The notes below the pieces were generated by a model. That model worked only from the letters and a program-made list of their open reading frames with translations. It was not told the origin of the DNA and made no database searches. Shown in pieces: positions 57,658 to 64,000 of a stretch of DNA of 64,000 nucleotides (position 1 is the stretch's first letter; each line of letters begins with the position of its first letter). The translations under genes and the position numbers were made by a program. The DNA comes from Vermamoeba vermiformis (Eukaryota > Tubulinea > Echinamoebida): positions 26,992 to 90,991 of the forward strand of contig JBEWZL010000309.1 in NCBI GenBank assembly GCA_045837725.1, in the 5' to 3' direction.

Positions 57658-58650
57658 ATGTTATTAGAATTAACAGAATTCCTTCTCCAGTCTCTTGGAT
57701 TAATAGTTCCTGTATTGCTTTCCGTCGCGTTTTTTACGCTTTTAGAAAGAAAAGCTATGGCTTCTATGCAGCGACGTAAAGGACCCAATGTTGTTGGTTT
57801 TTTTGGATTTTTACAACCTTTTGCTGATGCGTTAAAACTTATTGTAAAGGAGCCTGTAATACCTAAAACGTCTAATTATAATCTTTTTATAATAGCCCCT
57901 ATTCTTGCCTTAGTTTTATCACTAGCAAGTTATGTTGTTATTCCAATTGATAAAGTAAAAGTATTGGCTGATATAAATGTTGGTGTTATGTATCTTTTAG
58001 CTATTTCATCTTTGAATGTTTATTCTGTCATTATTGCCGGTTGAGCGAGTAATTCCCGATATGCTTTTTTAGGCGCTCTTCGTTCTGCTGCTCAGATGAT
58101 ATCTTATGAAGTTTCTATAGGTATAATCATTATGACAGTAGTTATGTGCGCAGGTTCATTAAATTTATCAACAATCGTGTATGCACAAGAAGAGTGTTGA
58201 TATATTATTCCTTTATTTCCTTCTTTTATTTTATTTTTTATTTCAGTTTTAGCGGAGACTAATAGAGCTCCTTTTGATTTAGTCGAAGCAGAGGGTGAAC
58301 TGGTTGCAGGTTACTATGTTGAGTATTCCGGTATTCTTTTTGTACTTTTTTTTATTGCTGAGTACGCTAATATGATACTTATGAGCATTCTTTCTGTTAT
58401 AATGTTTCTAGGTGGTTGGTATACCCCATTTGAATGACTTTCTGTGGAGCAGTCTGCTTTTTTTTTTTCTTTAAAAATTTTTTTTATAATGTTTTTATTT
58501 GTATGGGTTCGAGCTAGCGTTCCGCGTTTACGTTATGATCAGCTTATGTCGTTTGGTTGGAAAGTTATTTTACCATTGTCACTCGGCTGATTTTTTTTCA
58601 CTGCTAGTATTTTATATTTTCTAGATGGTTTTCCACCTTTTGATTTTTAG
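57658..58650 (+). CDS. nad1: NADH dehydrogenase subunit 1
   Basis: 330 residues, normal length, unsplit (ciliate nad1 is split). [46 protein letters not shown] and [13 protein letters not shown] are conserved. ATG 57658 was preferred to an ATG 18 bases upstream because it lies right after the nad11 stop and matches family starts. Confidence 0.98.
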
Positions 58651-58651
58651 T

Positions 58652-59065
58652 ATGTTTTACTTGGGGTTTAGTGATTGTGCTTCCTCAGAGTTGTGTTTTT
58701 TGGTTTGCTTTTCATTTATGTTTTACTATTTTCATGCAAAAAAAAATTATGTTTATAGGTTTTTGGGGGGTAGACCTTTATCGTCTCTGGCAGAGTTAAT
58801 TAGCGAAAATTTTGCTTTTGACGAGTCCTTTAGTCGTGAAACTTTTTTTTCTGAGTATGGTGATCTTATTGAGTACTCTGCTTTGTATGAGGCTTGGTTT
58901 TATGAGCCCGATGCTATTGAGGAAGCGGTAGAGCAGATTGAAAATACGATAAGAAGAGATGATTCTAGAAAAGAACTTCAAAAATTTATTCAAAATGAAG
59001 TTACTGAAAGATGATTTATGGTTTATAGGAAATATTATGATCCTAAGTATATGTGGTATTCTTAA
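58652..59065 (+). CDS. Unidentified 137-codon ORF between nad1 and nad4L
   Basis: Open from ATG 58652 to TAA 59063 with TGA (59012-59014) as Trp. Not recognised: one N-terminal membrane helix (residues 10-28), then an acidic helical domain ([37 protein letters not shown]) and a basic, aromatic end. One base separates it from each neighbour, both complex I genes, so a complex I accessory role is possible. The tight fit and long open frame argue that it is a real gene. Confidence 0.8.
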
Positions 59066-59066
59066 T

Positions 59067-59363
59067 ATGTTAGGTTACTTGTTATTATCGGCTGTGCTTT
59101 TAATCTTGGGTGTCTTTGGTGTTTTTCTTACCCGTAGACATTTAATTTTAATCTTAATTTCAATAGAGTTAATTTTACTTTCAGTAAATCTAAATTTCGT
59201 TGTTTTTTCGGTTTATTTGGATGATATAGTTGGTCAAGTATTTTCTTTGTTTGTATTAATGGTTGCTGCTGCGGAGTCTTCCATTGGTCTTGCTATTTTA
59301 GTTGTTTATTATCGTTTATTCGGTACGATTTCGGTTGATTTTATAAACTTGCTTAAAAGCTAA
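59067..59363 (+). CDS. nad4L: NADH dehydrogenase subunit 4L
   Basis: 98 residues, three helices. [19 protein letters not shown] and the [18 protein letters not shown] helix are typical, including the two conserved Glu. Start ATG 59067, one base after orf137. Confidence 0.97.
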   Translation: MLGYLLLSAVLLILGVFGVFLTRRHLILILISIELILLSVNLNFVVFSVYLDDIVGQVFSLFVLMVAAAESSIGLAILVVYYRLFGTISVDFINLLKS

Positions 59364-59453
59364 TTTATGCGTATTCGGAGGAGTTAAGATAAACGATATA
59401 AAATTTATAATTTAACAAATAAAGACAAAGATGTATTAAAGTTTAGTTTATAA

Positions 59454-59527
59454 GAGCCCGTAGTTTAAATGGTTAAAATTCGCCGCTCATAACGGTTGCG
59501 ATGAAGGTTCAAATCCTTCCGGGCTTA
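59454..59527 (+). tRNA. tRNA with CAU anticodon (Ile or Met), copy 2
   Basis: Identical to 50509-50582, including a few flanking bases (tttataag before, tgtg after). Confidence 0.85.
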
Positions 59528-59528
59528 T

Positions 59529-59609
59529 GTGGGTATGGTGAAACTGGTAAACACACTATTTTTAGAAAGTAGCGCCTAAAGCTTGTGGGTTCAACTCCCA
59601 CTACCCACA
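59529..59609 (+). tRNA. trnL(uag): tRNA-Leu (UAG)
   Basis: Class II tRNA; acceptor GTGGGTA/TACCCAC, A73; TAG anticodon. Confidence 0.93.
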
Positions 59610-59619
59610 TCATGATTAA

Positions 59620-59702
59620 GAGGGGGTGGCCGAGTGGTCAAAGGCGGTAGACTGTAAATCTACTAACTCCGGTTTTCGCGGGTTCGAATCCCGCCCTCCT
59701 CA
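59620..59702 (+). tRNA. trnY: tRNA-Tyr (GUA)
   Basis: Acceptor GAGGGGG/CCTCCTC, A73; anticodon GTA in stem AGACT-type loop; long variable arm as in bacterial tRNA-Tyr. Confidence 0.94.
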
Positions 59703-59717
59703 ATAGATATATAGATA

Positions 59718-59805
59718 GGGCAGATGGCTGAGTGGTTTAAAGCGCTATTCTTGAAAATTAGTTCAGGCCAAAAACCTGACACGGGTTCAAATCCCGTTCT
59801 GCCCT
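59718..59805 (+). tRNA. trnS(uga): tRNA-Ser (UGA)
   Basis: Class II tRNA; acceptor GGGCAGA/TCTGCCC; loop CTTGAAA. The base after the acceptor is T rather than G. Confidence 0.92.
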
Positions 59806-59806
59806 T

Positions 59807-59879
59807 GCATCTATAGCTTAATTGGTAGAGCAACACTCTTCGAAAGTGGAGGTTCCATGTTCAAGTCGTGGTAGGTGCG
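59807..59879 (+). tRNA. trnR(ucg): tRNA-Arg (UCG)
   Basis: Acceptor GCATCTA/TAGGTGC, G73; loop CTTCGAA; T arm CCATG/CGTGG. Last gene of the window. Its T arm and 3' acceptor half are the first bases of the terminal repeat unit. Confidence 0.93.
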
Positions 59880-62800
59880 TTTTTTGAAGCTTGTTTCCAT
59901 TAGGGATAATTTATGATCAGCATATGTTTCACATTGCTTTAGTGTTTTATTCCTTTCTATTTTATCTTTTTAGTTAAAGTAGTTATTATGGGAAAACTCA
60001 TGTTCAAGTCGTGGTAGGTGCGTTTTTTGAAGCTTGTTTCCATTAGGGATAATTTATGATCAGCATATGTTTCACATTGCTTTAGTGTTTTATTCCTTTC
60101 TATTTTATCTTTTTAGTTAAAGTAGTTATTATGGGAAAACTCATGTTCAAGTCGTGGTAGGTGCGTTTTTTGAAGCTTGTTTCCATTAGGGATAATTTAT
60201 GATCAGCATATGTTTCACATTGCTTTAGTGTTTTATTCCTTTCTATTTTATCTTTTTAGTTAAAGTAGTTATTATGGGAAAACTCATGTTCAAGTCGTGG
60301 TAGGTGCGTTTTTTGAAGCTTGTTTCCATTAGGGATAATTTATGATCAGCATATGTTTCACATTGCTTTAGTGTTTTATTCCTTTCTATTTTATCTTTTT
60401 AGTTAAAGTAGTTATTATGGGAAAACTCATGTTCAAGTCGTGGTAGGTGCGTTTTTTGAAGCTTGTTTCCATTAGGGATAATTTATGATCAGCATATGTT
60501 TCACATTGCTTTAGTGTTTTATTCCTTTCTATTTTATCTTTTTAGTTAAAGTAGTTATTATGGGAAAACTCATGTTCAAGTCGTGGTAGGTGCGTTTTTT
60601 GAAGCTTGTTTCCATTAGGGATAATTTATGATCAGCATATGTTTCACATTGCTTTAGTGTTTTATTCCTTTCTATTTTATCTTTTTAGTTAAAGTAGTTA
60701 TTATGGGAAAACTCATGTTCAAGTCGTGGTAGGTGCGTTTTTTGAAGCTTGTTTCCATTAGGGATAATTTATGATCAGCATATGTTTCACATTGCTTTAG
60801 TGTTTTATTCCTTTCTATTTTATCTTTTTAGTTAAAGTAGTTATTATGGGAAAACTCATGTTCAAGTCGTGGTAGGTGCGTTTTTTGAAGCTTGTTTCCA
60901 TTAGGGATAATTTATGATCAGCATATGTTTCACATTGCTTTAGTGTTTTATTCCTTTCTATTTTATCTTTTTAGTTAAAGTAGTTATTATGGGAAAACTC
61001 ATGTTCAAGTCGTGGTAGGTGCGTTTTTTGAAGCTTGTTTCCATTAGGGATAATTTATGATCAGCATATGTTTCACATTGCTTTAGTGTTTTATTCCTTT
61101 CTATTTTATCTTTTTAGTTAAAGTAGTTATTATGGGAAAACTCATGTTCAAGTCGTGGTAGGTGCGTTTTTTGAAGCTTGTTTCCATTAGGGATAATTTA
61201 TGATCAGCATATGTTTCACATTGCTTTAGTGTTTTATTCCTTTCTATTTTATCTTTTTAGTTAAAGTAGTTATTATGGGAAAACTCATGTTCAAGTCGTG
61301 GTAGGTGCGTTTTTTGAAGCTTGTTTCCATTAGGGATAATTTATGATCAGCATATGTTTCACATTGCTTTAGTGTTTTATTCCTTTCTATTTTATCTTTT
61401 TAGTTAAAGTAGTTATTATGGGAAAACTCATGTTCAAGTCGTGGTAGGTGCGTTTTTTGAAGCTTGTTTCCATTAGGGATAATTTATGATCAGCATATGT
61501 TTCACATTGCTTTAGTGTTTTATTCCTTTCTATTTTATCTTTTTAGTTAAAGTAGTTATTATGGGAAAACTCATGTTCAAGTCGTGGTAGGTGCGTTTTT
61601 TGAAGCTTGTTTCCATTAGGGATAATTTATGATCAGCATATGTTTCACATTGCTTTAGTGTTTTATTCCTTTCTATTTTATCTTTTTAGTTAAAGTAGTT
61701 ATTATGGGAAAACTCATGTTCAAGTCGTGGTAGGTGCGTTTTTTGAAGCTTGTTTCCATTAGGGATAATTTATGATCAGCATATGTTTCACATTGCTTTA
61801 GTGTTTTATTCCTTTCTATTTTATCTTTTTAGTTAAAGTAGTTATTATGGGAAAACTCATGTTCAAGTCGTGGTAGGTGCGTTTTTTGAAGCTTGTTTCC
61901 ATTAGGGATAATTTATGATCAGCATATGTTTCACATTGCTTTAGTGTTTTATTCCTTTCTATTTTATCTTTTTAGTTAAAGTAGTTATTATGGGAAAACT
62001 CATGTTCAAGTCGTGGTAGGTGCGTTTTTTGAAGCTTGTTTCCATTAGGGATAATTTATGATCAGCATATGTTTCACATTGCTTTAGTGTTTTATTCCTT
62101 TCTATTTTATCTTTTTAGTTAAAGTAGTTATTATGGGAAAACTCATGTTCAAGTCGTGGTAGGTGCGTTTTTTGAAGCTTGTTTCCATTAGGGATAATTT
62201 ATGATCAGCATATGTTTCACATTGCTTTAGTGTTTTATTCCTTTCTATTTTATCTTTTTAGTTAAAGTAGTTATTATGGGAAAACTCATGTTCAAGTCGT
62301 GGTAGGTGCGTTTTTTGAAGCTTGTTTCCATTAGGGATAATTTATGATCAGCATATGTTTCACATTGCTTTAGTGTTTTATTCCTTTCTATTTTATCTTT
62401 TTAGTTAAAGTAGTTATTATGGGAAAACTCATGTTCAAGTCGTGGTAGGTGCGTTTTTTGAAGCTTGTTTCCATTAGGGATAATTTATGATCAGCATATG
62501 TTTCACATTGCTTTAGTGTTTTATTCCTTTCTATTTTATCTTTTTAGTTAAAGTAGTTATTATGGGAAAACTCATGTTCAAGTCGTGGTAGGTGCGTTTT
62601 TTGAAGCTTGTTTCCATTAGGGATAATTTATGATCAGCATATGTTTCACATTGCTTTAGTGTTTTATTCCTTTCTATTTTATCTTTTTAGTTAAAGTAGT
62701 TATTATGGGAAAACTCATGTTCAAGTCGTGGTAGGTGCGTTTTTTGAAGCTTGTTTCCATTAGGGATAATTTATGATCAGCATATGTTTCACATTGCTTT

Positions 62801-64000
62801 AGTGTTTTATTCCTTTCTATTTTATCTTTTTAGTTAAAGTAGTTATTATGGGAAAACTCATGTTCAAGTCGTGGTAGGTGCGTTTTTTGAAGCTTGTTTC
62901 CATTAGGGATAATTTATGATCAGCATATGTTTCACATTGCTTTAGTGTTTTATTCCTTTCTATTTTATCTTTTTAGTTAAAGTAGTTATTATGGGAAAAC
63001 TCATGTTCAAGTCGTGGTAGGTGCGTTTTTTGAAGCTTGTTTCCATTAGGGATAATTTATGATCAGCATATGTTTCACATTGCTTTAGTGTTTTATTCCT
63101 TTCTATTTTATCTTTTTAGTTAAAGTAGTTATTATGGGAAAACTCATGTTCAAGTCGTGGTAGGTGCGTTTTTTGAAGCTTGTTTCCATTAGGGATAATT
63201 TATGATCAGCATATGTTTCACATTGCTTTAGTGTTTTATTCCTTTCTATTTTATCTTTTTAGTTAAAGTAGTTATTATGGGAAAACTCATGTTCAAGTCG
63301 TGGTAGGTGCGTTTTTTGAAGCTTGTTTCCATTAGGGATAATTTATGATCAGCATATGTTTCACATTGCTTTAGTGTTTTATTCCTTTCTATTTTATCTT
63401 TTTAGTTAAAGTAGTTATTATGGGAAAACTCATGTTCAAGTCGTGGTAGGTGCGTTTTTTGAAGCTTGTTTCCATTAGGGATAATTTATGATCAGCATAT
63501 GTTTCACATTGCTTTAGTGTTTTATTCCTTTCTATTTTATCTTTTTAGTTAAAGTAGTTATTATGGGAAAACTCATGTTCAAGTCGTGGTAGGTGCGTTT
63601 TTTGAAGCTTGTTTCCATTAGGGATAATTTATGATCAGCATATGTTTCACATTGCTTTAGTGTTTTATTCCTTTCTATTTTATCTTTTTAGTTAAAGTAG
63701 TTATTATGGGAAAACTCATGTTCAAGTCGTGGTAGGTGCGTTTTTTGAAGCTTGTTTCCATTAGGGATAATTTATGATCAGCATATGTTTCACATTGCTT
63801 TAGTGTTTTATTCCTTTCTATTTTATCTTTTTAGTTAAAGTAGTTATTATGGGAAAACTCATGTTCAAGTCGTGGTAGGTGCGTTTTTTGAAGCTTGTTT
63901 CCATTAGGGATAATTTATGATCAGCATATGTTTCACATTGCTTTAGTGTTTTATTCCTTTCTATTTTATCTTTTTAGTTAAAGTAGTTATTATGGGAAAA
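59856..64000 (+). repeat. 143-bp tandem repeat array, probable telomere
   Basis: About 29 units of exactly 143 bp (unit starts at 59858, 60001, 60144, 60287 and so on), identical as far as compared, running to the window end. Each unit starts with the last 24 bases of trnR(UCG) and contains an AT-rich stretch. No gene beyond a possible 17-codon frame. Position and structure fit the end of a linear mitochondrial chromosome; the true end is not visible. Confidence 0.95.

Noticed and set aside
60053-60120. 17-codon frame (Met-Phe-His-Ile start) in every terminal repeat unit
   Set aside because: It is too short, and 143 is not a multiple of three, so there is no longer frame; chance in AT-rich sequence.
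59856-64000. CRISPR array
   Set aside because: The 143-bp units are head-to-tail identical with no unique spacers, and the genome is mitochondrial.

Overview
The window is a gene-rich, AT-rich mitochondrial genome from a protist. It carries the respiratory-chain set (cob, cox1-3, nad1-4, 4L, 5, 6, 7, 9, 11), ATP synthase genes (atp1, 4, 6, 8, 9), sdh3 with a probable sdh4, a large set of bacterial-type ribosomal protein genes, tufA, both rRNAs and 24 different tRNA genes. TGA is read as tryptophan throughout: most long genes only become complete when in-frame TGA is translated. No introns were seen, and many neighbouring genes are 1-10 bases apart or overlap.

Origin (inference). A linear-looking molecule with an end array of tandem repeats, a large inverted repeat, UGA=Trp, a cox2 with about 250 extra residues, and several huge unidentified membrane-protein ORFs all recall alveolate (ciliate-like) mitochondria. 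However, atp1, tufA, sdh3, rpl11, rps16 and rpl19 are far more than ciliates keep. A deep alveolate such as a colponemid (Acavomonas-like) is my best guess; another early-branching gene-rich protist is possible.

Layout. 1-8666 is the left arm of an inverted repeat, with genes on the minus strand; it mirrors 26979-35644 (left coordinate + right coordinate = 35645). The arm holds the 3' end of cob, tRNAs, rns, atp9, rps2, sdh3, orf682, nad6, a probable sdh4 and the 5' part of rnl. The window starts inside rnl, so the left arm may run further. 8667-9358 is a non-coding spacer (17-bp tandem array and palindromes) where the two transcription directions part. 9359-27259 on the plus strand holds atp1, then a ribosomal block (rpl11, rpl10?, rps12, rps7, tufA, rpl2, rps19, rps3, rpl16, rpl14, rpl5, rps14, rps8, rpl6, rps13, rps11, orf830) that keeps the bacterial L11/str/S10/spc/alpha order, then atp8, atp4, nad3, nad9, nad7, atp6 and cob. 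After the right repeat arm come the rest of rnl, cox3, five tRNAs, three giant ORFs (558, 913 and 961 codons), cox1, rps4, nad5, cox2, nad4, nad2, rps16, rpl19, nad11, nad1, orf137, nad4L and five tRNAs. From 59856 to the end of the window is a 143-bp tandem repeat, probably telomeric.

Most unusual features. (1) Long perfect palindromes (arms of 15-69 bp, spacer 0-27 nt) lie in spacers, in rnl, around trnP and, in frame, inside protein genes; seven sit in orf830 alone. (2) The trnW, trnK and trnR(AGR) anticodons all start with C (CCA, CUU, CCU) although UGA, AAA and AGA codons must be read. (3) Each terminal repeat unit carries the 3' end of trnR(UCG). (4) rps16 and rpl19 sit side by side, like a remnant of the bacterial rpsP-rimM-trmD-rplS operon.
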